From the NCBI GenBank assembly GCA_047632595.1, contig JBLIDK010000005.1:6588-70587 (forward strand): a DNA stretch of 64,000 nucleotides, written 5' to 3'. Made by a program: the position numbers and the translations under genes. Positions 53,583 through 62,243 of the stretch are shown in pieces. Origin of the DNA: JBLIDK01 sp047632595 (GTDB taxonomy: Bacteria > Bacteroidota > Bacteroidia > Sphingobacteriales > Sphingobacteriaceae). Within the stretch, counting starts at the first letter, position 1. Every line of letters begins with the position of its first letter. The notes under the pieces were generated by a model, which was not told the origin of the DNA, did not search any database, and saw only the letters and a list, made by a program, of their open reading frames with translations.

Positions 53583-54947
53583 GTGGATGATTTATTAAAC
53601 AATATTGTAGCCCAAAAGCGAATTGAAGTTGAGGAGTTGAAAAGATTATATTCAATTACCGACTTAGTTGAAAAAATTCCAGATCGTCCTCATTTTTACA
53701 CCAATATTGGCCATAGCATAGCTAAAGGAGCTTTTTTCTTTATTACTGAGTTTAAGCGTAAATCTCCTTCTGAAGGAGAAATTGCCGGCACAAACCTTAA
53801 AAAACAGGTTGCTTCATACATTAATAATGGGGCTGGAGCTATTTCTGTTTTGTGCGATAAAAAGTTTTTTGGTGGCTCTTATGAAGATTTGCACCAAGCA
53901 TATAAACTTACAAGTAAAAGCAACGTTCCGGTACTTCAAAAAGATTTTGTAATTGATGAAATACAAATAGCTTATGGAGCTTCAAAAGGAGCTTCACTGG
54001 TGCTTTTGATTCCAAGAATATTGGAGAAACAAAGAATGTCTGAGCTATTTGCCTATGCCGAAAGTATTGGACAAGATGTTTTAGTTGAAGTACATGACAA
54101 AAATGACCTTGATAAAGTACTTCATCTCGAACCTCGAATTTTAGGAATAAATAATAGAGATTTAGACACCTTAAAAATATCTTTAAATAGATCCAATCAT
54201 CTGATTAATCAATTAGATTATAGACCAGTATTAATTGCCGAAAGTGGAGTTTCTAATAATTTTGAGTTTGAGGTAACTACGAAAAATACCGATGCCCTAT
54301 TAGTGGGTACATCATTGATGAGAAACGCGCCAAAAACTAAACTTTATCAAAGATTTAAGTCTGGGAATAAATACCTAAAAGCATGTGGTCTGCAAACTTT
54401 AATGGATATTCAACAATGTAAATCAGACTTAATAGGAATAAACTTCTCGCCAGAAAGCAAAAGAAGAATTAAAGATGACGTGTTGTCGGAATTAGAAGTT
54501 AAAGACAATTTCGTTGCTGTTTTTAAGGGAAATTCATTGAATGAGATTCTTGAAGTAATCAAAAAATATCATTTTAATTATGTTCAAGTTTATTTTGAAG
54601 ACATCAGCATTAGCGACATTAAGAAAATCCCATGTAAAATTCTCTTAGCTATTCAAGTAAAGAGTGAATTTAATAGTGAGAAGATTGAAGAAATAGCTTC
54701 TTACATAGACTGTTTTATACTAGATGGTCCAAAGGCTGGAAGCGGTGAAGCGATGGCAGAAATCCCTAAAGATTTTCCTTACCCATTTTTACTTGCTGGA
54801 GGAATGAATGCAACTAATTCACACTTAGTTTATGACTTTGATCAATGCATAGGATTAGACACAGCATCTGGAATTGAATCTGAAGGTAAAGTGTCACAAG
54901 AAAAAATAAAAGAAATTAGCAATCAACTTACAAATCAACTGATATGA
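53583..54947 (+). CDS. trpCF: Fused indole-3-glycerol-phosphate synthase and phosphoribosylanthranilate isomerase
   Basis: A 454-residue fusion of two TIM barrels. The TrpC part (about 1-255) has ITEFKRKSPSEGEIAG, VPVLQKDFVIDEIQI, ILGINNRDLDT and LIAESGVSN. The TrpF part (about 260-454) keeps the catalytic Cys in KACGLQT and an Asp in FILDGPKAGSGE. The usual VQLHG strand is replaced by VQVYFE, so this domain is rather diverged. The start is GTG at 53583, two bases after the trpGD stop. The stop overlaps trpB by 4 bp (ATGA). Confidence 0.92.
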   Translation: MDDLLNNIVAQKRIEVEELKRLYSITDLVEKIPDRPHFYTNIGHSIAKGAFFFITEFKRKSPSEGEIAGTNLKKQVASYINNGAGAISVLCDKKFFGGSYEDLHQAYKLTSKSNVPVLQKDFVIDEIQIAYGASKGASLVLLIPRILEKQRMSELFAYAESIGQDVLVEVHDKNDLDKVLHLEPRILGINNRDLDTLKISLNRSNHLINQLDYRPVLIAESGVSNNFEFEVTTKNTDALLVGTSLMRNAPKTKLYQRFKSGNKYLKACGLQTLMDIQQCKSDLIGINFSPESKRRIKDDVLSELEVKDNFVAVFKGNSLNEILEVIKKYHFNYVQVYFEDISISDIKKIPCKILLAIQVKSEFNSEKIEEIASYIDCFILDGPKAGSGEAMAEIPKDFPYPFLLAGGMNATNSHLVYDFDQCIGLDTASGIESEGKVSQEKIKEISNQLTNQLI

Positions 54948-56194
54948 GTGAGACCAATTTTCGAAAGCAAATTTTGGAAACCGAGGGTTATTTTGGGGAA
55001 TATGGAGGGGCTTATATCCCAGAAGTATTAAAAAATAACGTAGATGAGGTGCGAGATGCTTTTGCAGAAGCTGTTAAGGACACTAAATTTTTAAACGAAT
55101 TAGAAGAAGGGTATAAAAACTTTGCCTGTAGACCTACTCCAGTTATTCATCTAAAAAATTTAAGTACAAAATTCGGGAGTGATGTTTATATCAAAGCAGA
55201 AAGCATGCTTCACACTGGTGCACATAAAATAAACCATTGTGTTGGGCAAATTATATTGGCTAAGCGCATGGGTAGAAAGCGAATTGTTGCAGAAACGGGT
55301 GCTGGTCAGCATGGTTTAGCTACTGCTGCTGTTTGTGCTAAATACAAAATGCCTGCAACCATTTATATGGGAAAAAAGGATTACGAGCGTCAACGACCAA
55401 ATGTTTTTTGGATGGAGCAAATGGGAGCTACTGTAATACCCGTTGAACAAGGAGAGCAAACATTAAATGATGCTATTATTGCCGCATTTCAAGACTTAAC
55501 CAGTAATCCACAAACATCTCATTATCTTTTGGGTTCTGCTTTAGGACCACATCCTTATCCTGTAATGAACACCTACTTTCAAAAAGTAGTAGGAGAGGAA
55601 GCAAAAAAGCAATTTAAGGAGCTTACTGGTCAGTTGCCAGATGTTGTAATGGCTTGCGCGGGTGGCGGAAGTAATGCAATGGGTATTCTTTTCGATTTTC
55701 TAGATGAAAAATCAAAACTTATAGCAGTTGAAGCCGGAGGGGTTGGAACAGAAACAGGAGAACATGCGGCGAAAGTTACTTATGGTAAAGTTGGTGTTTT
55801 TGAAGGATTTAAGTCCTATTTTTTGCAAGATGGAAACGGAAATATTTCAAACACCTCAAGTATTTCAGCGGGTTTAGATTACTGTGGGATAAGTCCAATT
55901 TTGGCTTGGTTATACGATCAAAAAAGGGTTGATTTTACAGTGGCGAATGATGAACAAGCACTTGCTGCTGCAAAATTAATGATGTTAGAAGAAGGCATAA
56001 TACCTGCTCTTGAAAGTTCTCATGCTTTGGCAGATGGATTTAGATTAGCTCAAGAAAAAACGGGTCAAAAAATTCTAATAAACCTTAGCGGAAGGGGAGA
56101 AAAAGATCTGTTCATCTTATTTAAAAAACTGCAACCTCAAAAATATATGAATTTTTTGAACTCAGAATTAAGTGAATTGGAGGTTTTAGCATGA
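54944..56194 (+). CDS. trpB: Tryptophan synthase beta chain
   Basis: This 416-residue PLP enzyme of fold type II condenses indole and serine to tryptophan. GGAYIPEVL, the PLP-lysine segment HTGAHKINHCVGQ, the loop RIVAETGAGQHG and the phosphate-binding CAGGGSNAMG are all present. NLSGRGEKD is near the C-terminus. It overlaps trpCF and trpA by 4 bp each (ATGA), typical for genes whose products form a complex. Confidence 0.97.
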   Translation: MSETNFRKQILETEGYFGEYGGAYIPEVLKNNVDEVRDAFAEAVKDTKFLNELEEGYKNFACRPTPVIHLKNLSTKFGSDVYIKAESMLHTGAHKINHCVGQIILAKRMGRKRIVAETGAGQHGLATAAVCAKYKMPATIYMGKKDYERQRPNVFWMEQMGATVIPVEQGEQTLNDAIIAAFQDLTSNPQTSHYLLGSALGPHPYPVMNTYFQKVVGEEAKKQFKELTGQLPDVVMACAGGGSNAMGILFDFLDEKSKLIAVEAGGVGTETGEHAAKVTYGKVGVFEGFKSYFLQDGNGNISNTSSISAGLDYCGISPILAWLYDQKRVDFTVANDEQALAAAKLMMLEEGIIPALESSHALADGFRLAQEKTGQKILINLSGRGEKDLFILFKKLQPQKYMNFLNSELSELEVLA

Positions 56195-56910
56195 AGAAAA
56201 TACAAATAATGGCTCATTGGGTTTTAGGCTACCCAACTCTTGAAGAATCTCTTGAGGTTTTAGAGCAATATGCAGAAACTGGATTTGAATGGTTAGAAAT
56301 TCAGATTCCATTTAGTCACCCTACAGCCGATGGGTTTACAATTACCGATGCGAATCGTGTGGCAGTGCCAAATATTCAAGGTATTGAACAGGTTTGTAAG
56401 TCAATTGCCTTGTTGAAACAAAAATTTCCAACAACCAAAATAGCGATAATGACTTATTACAATAAGTTTTTTGGCTTAGGTGATAAGGTTGAAGAGCAAT
56501 TGAAAACTGCCGGTGTTGATGCTCTTATTTTACCAGATTTACCTTTTGATTCAAGAGAATTTTTGCAAATCAATAAAAGTATTGATGTAATACCCGTTAT
56601 TGCACCTAATATTTCCAAAAAACGATTAACTCAACTATTGGAAGTTGATTTTCAATACTTGTATATGATGAGTAATTTTAACATTACTGGAGCCGAATTT
56701 AAGTTGCATAAAGATGTAAAATCTCAAATAGAATTAATTAGAGGCAAAAACAACGTAAAAGTAGGTATTGGTTTTGGTGTTACTTCAGTTTCACATGTTA
56801 AACAAGTTCTTGCTTTGGCTGATTTTGCAATTATTGGTAGTGCATTTTTTAGAGCATTTGAGGAAAATGAATTGAAAGAATATCTTAATCAATTTAAAGG
56901 TTTAAATTAA
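56191..56910 (+). CDS. trpA: Tryptophan synthase alpha chain
   Basis: This 239-residue TIM-barrel subunit cleaves indole-3-glycerol phosphate and passes indole to TrpB. The catalytic Glu and Asp are visible in EIQIPFSHPTADG; the loop FNITGAEFKL and the phosphate-binding VGIGFGVTSVSHV follow. It is about 30 residues shorter than E. coli TrpA. PFSHP has His where E. coli has Asp56, a residue that contacts TrpB. It is last in the operon, overlapping trpB by 4 bp. Confidence 0.94.
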   Translation: MKKIQIMAHWVLGYPTLEESLEVLEQYAETGFEWLEIQIPFSHPTADGFTITDANRVAVPNIQGIEQVCKSIALLKQKFPTTKIAIMTYYNKFFGLGDKVEEQLKTAGVDALILPDLPFDSREFLQINKSIDVIPVIAPNISKKRLTQLLEVDFQYLYMMSNFNITGAEFKLHKDVKSQIELIRGKNNVKVGIGFGVTSVSHVKQVLALADFAIIGSAFFRAFEENELKEYLNQFKGLN

Positions 56911-56923
56911 CTTGAGTATTTGG

Positions 56924-56931
56924 TAGCTTTG
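56924..56931 (+). promoter_or_regulatory. -7 element before the conserved hypothetical gene at 56959
   Basis: TAGCTTTG is a perfect TAnnTTTG match 27 bp before the ATG and 14 bp after the trpA stop, so the downstream gene probably has its own promoter. Confidence 0.5.
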
Positions 56932-56958
56932 TGAAGGAAAAACGTACACAAACTTTAC

Positions 56959-57705
56959 ATGGATAAGCTTCAGCTATTAAAAAAAATTGAGAATCTTCTT
57001 ACTCAATTGCAGAGTCAAAATCATCACATGCAAAATACAAAGCAAGTGTATGATGTTGATATAAAATATTTTGACACCTCATTAGATTACCTCAACTCAC
57101 TCTGGTCTATGGTAATAAAAAACAGAGACGCCTTTATATCAGAAGGGAAGGAGCCAACTAAATTTTATTTTAAAGAAGAATTAGACAAAGAAGAAGAATA
57201 CCTTAATCTGAGCAAAAATATGGATGAAGTTTTAAAAGAAACTGATCCTGAAGTGGCTAAAAAATCTGAAGAAGTAAAAGAAAATCCTAAAACAAACAAT
57301 CAAAACATTTTTGAACAACTTGCTCCAGGTACTGCACCTGCTAAAATGACTTCCGAGTCTAATAGATTAGTAAACGAATCAGATGAAGTTTTGAAGAAAG
57401 CAAATAACAGTTTAAACGAACGTTTACAAATTAGAGAGGATAATAGCTTATTGTCGAAACTTCAAAGTCAGCCTATTTTAAGTTTGAAAAAAGCAATAAG
57501 CATTAACGACAAAGCAAGGTTTATTCGAGAGTTGTTTAACAAAGACAAAAGTCTTTATGACTCTACAATTACTGCACTTGATGATTCACCTAATGAAACA
57601 TCTGCCAGGACGTATATAAGGGAAAACTTTAATTGGAAAGATAACCCTGATGAGGCTGAAGATTTCTTCCTTTATCTAATTAGACGTTTTTCTAAAGAAA
57701 AATAA
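56959..57705 (+). CDS. Conserved hypothetical protein, coiled-coil plus C-terminal helical domain
   Basis: This 248-residue cytoplasmic protein has no signal peptide or membrane segment. Residues 1 to about 30 and 70-95 are heptad-like and charged. A low-complexity linker (about 96-160, rich in Asn, Glu, Lys) leads to a C-terminal domain at about 165-248. The C-terminal motif (SLKKAISINDKARFIRELF, then AEDFFLYLIRRF) recalls a domain I have seen in uncharacterised Bacteroidota proteins. The function is not known. It has its own -7 element and follows the trp operon by 48 bp. Confidence 0.75.
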   Translation: MDKLQLLKKIENLLTQLQSQNHHMQNTKQVYDVDIKYFDTSLDYLNSLWSMVIKNRDAFISEGKEPTKFYFKEELDKEEEYLNLSKNMDEVLKETDPEVAKKSEEVKENPKTNNQNIFEQLAPGTAPAKMTSESNRLVNESDEVLKKANNSLNERLQIREDNSLLSKLQSQPILSLKKAISINDKARFIRELFNKDKSLYDSTITALDDSPNETSARTYIRENFNWKDNPDEAEDFFLYLIRRFSKEK

Positions 57706-57747
57706 TAGACTTAATTCTTTGTCCTGCACATTATTATTTTCGTAAAT

Positions 57748-57757
57748 CCCCCCCCCC
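57748..57757. repeat. Homopolymer tract of ten C residues
   Basis: Ten consecutive Cs in a strongly AT-rich genome. Such tracts can slip during replication and drive phase variation, but none of the neighbouring genes is disrupted or obviously controlled by it. Confidence 0.9.
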
Positions 57758-57804
57758 ATTTTTTGAACTAAAAATCTAAATTAATTTCACCTGAAATTTA
57801 GCTT

Positions 57805-57948
57805 TTACACTAAATCATTAACTGTTTCTATCGCATTATTTACCTCATTGTCAATATGCGCAGGAAAAACTACTGTTACTACTACCGCTGATTCAGGCTC
57901 AGCATCATTATGATTAGAAGTTACAGCTTCTGCAGCTGGAGATACCAT
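57805..57948 (-). CDS. Possible small protein (47 residues)
   Basis: The minus-strand ATG at 57948 opens a 47-codon frame (starting MVSPAAEAVTSNHNDAEPES, ending NAIETVNDLV). The composition looks protein-like rather than random: Ala and Val rich, acidic, with a hydrophobic strand VVVTVVFPAHI. No -7 box, no signal peptide and no recognised family. It may be a real small gene or the remnant of a larger one downstream of the arginine decarboxylase. Confidence 0.22.
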   Translation of the reverse strand: MVSPAAEAVTSNHNDAEPESAVVVTVVFPAHIDNEVNNAIETVNDLV

Positions 57949-57986
57949 CCTATTTTGACTCTTCTATAAACGAGACAATAAAGCAT

Positions 57987-58024
57987 AAAAAAGTCCATTT
58001 GCCTTTAACTAATGGACCTTTTTT
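57987..58024. terminator. Bidirectional terminator between the hypothetical gene and speA
   Basis: AAAAAAGTCCATT (57987-57999) and AATGGACCTTTTTT (58011-58024) form a 7-bp stem with A/T extension past one unpaired C, giving T-tails on both strands. It lies 16 bp beyond the speA stop. Confidence 0.8.
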
Positions 58025-58039
58025 AGTTTATAGATTTTC

Positions 58040-59425
58040 TTAAGAGTAGCCTAATATTTTTAAAGCTTGCACGTATGTTTGTTCTTCATTGAATACTTCA
58101 TAAGTTAATTGTTGGTTATCATCATGACTTATAAGTACATGTTTTGGGGTAGGAATTAAACAATGATGTATCCCACCTACACCACTCAATACTTCCTGAT
58201 ATGCTCCGGTGTGGAAAAAACCAATGTATTGTGACTTCCTTGTTTTAGGCATAAACACTTGGTTGTCCTGTTCTTCTTGATTATAGAAGTCCATTCCGTC
58301 GCAAGTAATACCCCCTAAATATACGCGCTCGTATTCTGCATCGTAATTGTTAATAGGAAGTAGAATGTATTTTTGCCGTGTAGCCCAGATATCTGGTAAA
58401 GTTGTAATAAAGCTACCATCTAGCATTAACCATTTTTCACGGTCATTTTGTTGCTTTCTACCAAGTACTTTGAAAATGGTAGCCTGACTTTCAGCAACTG
58501 TGTATTTTCCAAATTCGGTGATAATATTTGGTTCTAAAACATTATGACTTTTGCATATTTCTTTAATGCGTAAAACAATTTCATTTGTCATGTACTCATA
58601 GTCGAAATCAAATGCAAGCGAAGTCTTAAATGGCATACCCCCACCAATATCTAAGTACTCTAAATCTGGATTGATCTTCTTTAACTTGCAATACATGTTT
58701 ACACACTTCTCAAGTTCATTCCAGTAGTACGGTGTATCACTAATTCCATCATTTACAAAAAAGTGAAACAGTTTTAATTTAAACCTTGAATGCTTTGCAA
58801 AATTCTTCTTGTAAAAATCATTGATTTCATCTGCACGAATACCTAATCTACTTGTATAGGTTTCAGAATTTGGCTTTTCTTCAGTAGCAACTCGAATCCC
58901 AAGATTAAGTGAAGCCTCAATATTGTTGTCGTAGTAGTTAAACTCCTCTTTATTGTCCAGTACAGGCATCACGTTGGTAAAACCATCGTAAACAAGGTCA
59001 GCAACATACTCAAGATATTTAGGCCGTTTAAAACCATTGCAAATCACGGTAATGTCTTTGCCTATTTTCTTGTTTTTGGCTAAATATTTAATAATTGGAA
59101 TGTCATAAGCACTTGAAGTTTCTAAATGCACTTCATTTTTTAATGTTTCCTCAACAATATGTTTGAAGTGAGAACTTTTAGTACAATAACAATAGGTATA
59201 ACTTCCGCGGTAATCATTTTTCAAAATAGCCGTTTGAAACAACAATTTTGCTTGTTGAATTTTTTTGGAAATTATTGGTAAAAAGGTGAAACGTAATGGT
59301 GTTCCATAGGTTTCAATTAAATCCATTATTGGAATATCATGGAAAAGCAATTGATCTTCCTCTAATTTAAATTCACTTTGTGGAAAACCCACGTTATGGT
59401 CTAGAAATTCTGTGTAACTTTGCAT
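58040..59425 (-). CDS. speA: Biosynthetic arginine decarboxylase (fold-III PLP enzyme)
   Basis: This 461-residue alanine-racemase-fold decarboxylase has the PLP lysine at 83 in YTYCYCTKSSHF. The phosphate-binding glycines are in YLDIGGGMPF, and the substrate-side Cys-Asp is in GGITCDGMDF. It converts arginine to agmatine, starting polyamine synthesis. The length is shorter than E. coli SpeA (about 650 residues) and matches the Bacteroidota form. It is divergent from a ureohydrolase gene with 85 bp between starts, an arrangement that supports arginine or agmatine as substrate. Confidence 0.87.
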   Translation of the reverse strand: MQSYTEFLDHNVGFPQSEFKLEEDQLLFHDIPIMDLIETYGTPLRFTFLPIISKKIQQAKLLFQTAILKNDYRGSYTYCYCTKSSHFKHIVEETLKNEVHLETSSAYDIPIIKYLAKNKKIGKDITVICNGFKRPKYLEYVADLVYDGFTNVMPVLDNKEEFNYYDNNIEASLNLGIRVATEEKPNSETYTSRLGIRADEINDFYKKNFAKHSRFKLKLFHFFVNDGISDTPYYWNELEKCVNMYCKLKKINPDLEYLDIGGGMPFKTSLAFDFDYEYMTNEIVLRIKEICKSHNVLEPNIITEFGKYTVAESQATIFKVLGRKQQNDREKWLMLDGSFITTLPDIWATRQKYILLPINNYDAEYERVYLGGITCDGMDFYNQEEQDNQVFMPKTRKSQYIGFFHTGAYQEVLSGVGGIHHCLIPTPKHVLISHDDNQQLTYEVFNEEQTYVQALKILGYS

Positions 59426-59460
59426 TTAATTTTTTTATTCAAAACAATAGTTATAAAGCA

Positions 59461-59489
59461 CAAAAGTATTCGTCACAAACGACTTTGTG
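59461..59489. promoter_or_regulatory. Divergent control region: speA -7 element and an inverted repeat
   Basis: The minus strand reads TACTTTTG at 59468-59461, a perfect -7 match for speA. Next to it, CACAAA-CGAC-TTTGTG (59474-59489) is a perfect 6-bp inverted repeat with a 4-base spacer, between the divergent speA and ureohydrolase starts. It could be an operator; no regulator is known. Confidence 0.4.
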
Positions 59490-59510
59490 TTACAAATATC
59501 AAAATAATTC

Positions 59511-60458
59511 ATGGCTAAAGTTCAAATACTTGAGGTAAAAAGCGAATTAGGGGCAGGAACAAGAGGTTCTTCGCTTGGCGTGGATGCAATTCAAGTGGCT
59601 TCATTAGATTTTAATAGTAAGTTTTTTAAGCAACATCCTACCACAGAAATTCCAAACGAAAACAAACGATTGTTTGAGGCAACCAAACATCCCTATGCTA
59701 AAAAAATAGAAGGGATTAACATAATGTACAAACGCATTTGTGAAACCGTTAAGAAAACTATCGAAAATGGTTTTTTTCCAATTATATTAAGCGGTGACCA
59801 TAGTAATGCTGGTGGAACTTTGGCTGGCTTAAAATCTGCTTACCCTAATAGTAGAATTGGTGTGGTGTGGATAGATGCTCATGCGGACTTACATTCACCA
59901 TTTACTTCTCCAACAGGACATGTTCACGGAATGCCTTTAGCTTGTAGTTTAGGAGAAGATAATTTAAAGCGTCAAATCAATCCAATAGACCAAGAAACAA
60001 GTGATCAATGGAATTTGTTGAAAAATGTTGGAGGTATAAGCCCTAAAATTCTACCTGAAGATATTGTAATGGTTGGTGTTAGAGATGTTGAAACTCAAGA
60101 ACAATCATTGATAAACGAATACAAAATTAAAAACTTTACTGTTGATGAAATTCGGAAAATTGGTATTGAAAAAATTGTAAAAGACATAAGTATTAAGCTG
60201 CAGAATTGCGACAAAATATATGTTAGTTTTGATGTCGATTCAATGGATCCAAGTATGAGTAAAGGTACTGGTACTCCAGTTGTAAAAGGGATAAGCGATA
60301 AAGAAGCTGGACATTTAATTACAGGATTAATGGCAAACCAACGAATTTGCTGTTTCGAAATGACAGAAATTAACCCAACATTAGATTCTGAAAATGCCAT
60401 GGCAGAAATTGCTTTTGAAATTTTGGTTAAAGCAACAAATCAAATAGAACAAGGCTAA
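59511..60458 (+). CDS. Ureohydrolase: arginase or agmatinase
   Basis: This 315-residue binuclear manganese enzyme has the ligands in SGDHS (His97), IDAHADLHS (Asp122, His124, Asp126) and SFDVDSMDP (Asp241, Asp243). The loop TGHVHGMPLACSLGED and the C-terminal FEMTEINPTLDSENAMAEI resemble arginase (TGNIHGMPLA, EVNPLLD) more than agmatinase. The neighbouring arginine decarboxylase would favour agmatinase (agmatine to putrescine and urea). I lean to arginase but leave both open. argS starts 3 bp after its stop. Confidence 0.88.
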   Translation: MAKVQILEVKSELGAGTRGSSLGVDAIQVASLDFNSKFFKQHPTTEIPNENKRLFEATKHPYAKKIEGINIMYKRICETVKKTIENGFFPIILSGDHSNAGGTLAGLKSAYPNSRIGVVWIDAHADLHSPFTSPTGHVHGMPLACSLGEDNLKRQINPIDQETSDQWNLLKNVGGISPKILPEDIVMVGVRDVETQEQSLINEYKIKNFTVDEIRKIGIEKIVKDISIKLQNCDKIYVSFDVDSMDPSMSKGTGTPVVKGISDKEAGHLITGLMANQRICCFEMTEINPTLDSENAMAEIAFEILVKATNQIEQG

Positions 60459-60461
60459 CAA

Positions 60462-62243
60462 ATGACTCCAAAATTCCAAAATAAACTCGGTTTTTCGTGC
60501 CAAAATGCACTTAAAGAGTTTTATAATATTGAAATCCCAGTTGAAAAATTAAATTTTCAAACAACGAATAAAGAGTTTGAAGGGGATATTACCCTAGTGA
60601 TATTTCCATTTATAAAAGACGCAAAAAAGCCCTTAAATGTTATTGGGCAAGAGCTAGGTGATTTTATTCTTAACGCAAGTATTGGTGTAACAAAATTCAA
60701 CCTAGTAAAAGGTTTTTTAAATTTTACAATTAGTGATACTAACTGCATAGATTTTTTAAATGAGATCGCTACAGATGTTTCTTTTGGTTTTAATAACGCC
60801 AATAACAAGCGAATCATGGTTGAGTATTCTAGCCCGAACACTAATAAGCCACTACATTTAGGCCATATTCGTAATATATTACTAGGCTACAGTGTTTCTA
60901 AAGTGTTAGAGTCTGCAGGGAACCAAGTAATAAAAGCAAACCTAATAAACGACAGAGGTATTCACATATGCAAATCGATGGTCGCATGGCAGCAATTTGG
61001 TAAAAATGAAACTCCTGAATCTTCAAATAAAAAAGGGGATAAACTGGTAGGTGATTACTATGTGAAATTTGATCAAGTTTATAAAACACAGGTTGCTAAA
61101 TTAATTGAAAAAGGAAAGACCGAAAAGGAAGCTAAAGAAGAGGCAAAAATTTTAAACGATGCTAGATCTCTTCTTCAAAAGTGGGAGGATAATGACTCAA
61201 GCACAAGAAAGTTATGGGAAACCATGAATAATTGGGTTTATGAAGGGTTTAAGCACACATACAAAAGTCTTGGAGTTGAGTTTGATGCTTATTACTACGA
61301 ATCTAACACTTATCTTTTAGGTAAGGAATGTATTCAGAAAGGCTTAAACGATGGTGCGTTTTTCAAGAAAGAAGATGGCTCCATTTGGGTAGATTTAACT
61401 GATGAAGGTCTTGATGAAAAATTGCTGTTAAGAGCAGATGGAACTTCGGTATATATAACTCAAGATATTGGTACCGCAATCTTGAAATTTGAAGAACATA
61501 AACTTGATGAGAGTATTTATGTTGTTGGAAATGAGCAAGATTACCACTTTAAGGTGTTGTTTTTAATTCTTAAAAAGCTTGGTTATAATTGGTTTGAAGG
61601 ATGTTCTCACTTGAGTTATGGAATGGTTGATTTGCCCTCTGGAAAAATGAAATCTCGTGAAGGAACAGTTGTTGATGCCGATGATCTTATTGCCGATATG
61701 GTGGAAACTGCAAAACAAAAAACAGAGGAGCTAGGTCGAATAACAGAATTAGATGAATCTGAGAAAAGTGAGTTGTTTCATACTCTGGCAATGGGAGCCT
61801 TAAAGTTCTTTTTGCTGAAAGTAGATCCAAAAAAGAGAATATTATTCAATCCAGAGGAGTCAATTGATTTTCAAGGTCACACTGGACCATTTGTACAATA
61901 TACTTACGCTCGAATTCAAGCGTTGAAACGAAAAGCAGGTCATGATTTTGACCATGTCTATGAAATTTCCAAGTTAGAAGAAGAAGAAAAGGCTCTTATA
62001 TTACATATGAGTCGTTTTCCAGCTATTGTACAAGAGGCAGCAAATGAAAGAAGTCCTGCTGTAATTGCAAATTACACTTACGATTTAGCAAAAAGTTTCA
62101 ACCGTTTTTATCAATACCATGCTGTAGTTGACGAAAATAATGCGGCATTAAGTTCCTTTAGAATTGAACTTGTAGATCAATGCGGAGAAATAATTAGAAA
62201 AGGGTTAAGCCTTTTAGGAATTAATGTTCCAGATAGAATGTAA
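60462..62243 (+). CDS. argS: Arginyl-tRNA synthetase
   Basis: This 593-residue class I synthetase has the N-terminal additional domain. The HIGH-like signature is in SSPNTNKPLHLGHIRN (about 123-138), and the KMSKS-like loop is SGKMKSREGT. The anticodon-binding C-terminal domain holds NRFYQYHAVV and the closing LGINVPDRM. The length is normal. It follows the ureohydrolase gene in an arginine-centred operon. Its stop shares a base with the next start (TAATG). Confidence 0.96.
   Translation: MTPKFQNKLGFSCQNALKEFYNIEIPVEKLNFQTTNKEFEGDITLVIFPFIKDAKKPLNVIGQELGDFILNASIGVTKFNLVKGFLNFTISDTNCIDFLNEIATDVSFGFNNANNKRIMVEYSSPNTNKPLHLGHIRNILLGYSVSKVLESAGNQVIKANLINDRGIHICKSMVAWQQFGKNETPESSNKKGDKLVGDYYVKFDQVYKTQVAKLIEKGKTEKEAKEEAKILNDARSLLQKWEDNDSSTRKLWETMNNWVYEGFKHTYKSLGVEFDAYYYESNTYLLGKECIQKGLNDGAFFKKEDGSIWVDLTDEGLDEKLLLRADGTSVYITQDIGTAILKFEEHKLDESIYVVGNEQDYHFKVLFLILKKLGYNWFEGCSHLSYGMVDLPSGKMKSREGTVVDADDLIADMVETAKQKTEELGRITELDESEKSELFHTLAMGALKFFLLKVDPKKRILFNPEESIDFQGHTGPFVQYTYARIQALKRKAGHDFDHVYEISKLEEEEKALILHMSRFPAIVQEAANERSPAVIANYTYDLAKSFNRFYQYHAVVDENNAALSSFRIELVDQCGEIIRKGLSLLGINVPDRM

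Larger units (their letters stand above)
57706..58039. other. Intergenic region with a C10 tract, a micro-ORF and a terminator
   Basis: This 334-bp gap lies between two converging genes. It contains ten consecutive Cs at 57748-57757, an open minus-strand frame of 47 codons at 57805-57948 and a bidirectional hairpin at 57987-58024. No known RNA family or promoter was recognised. Confidence 0.5.
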
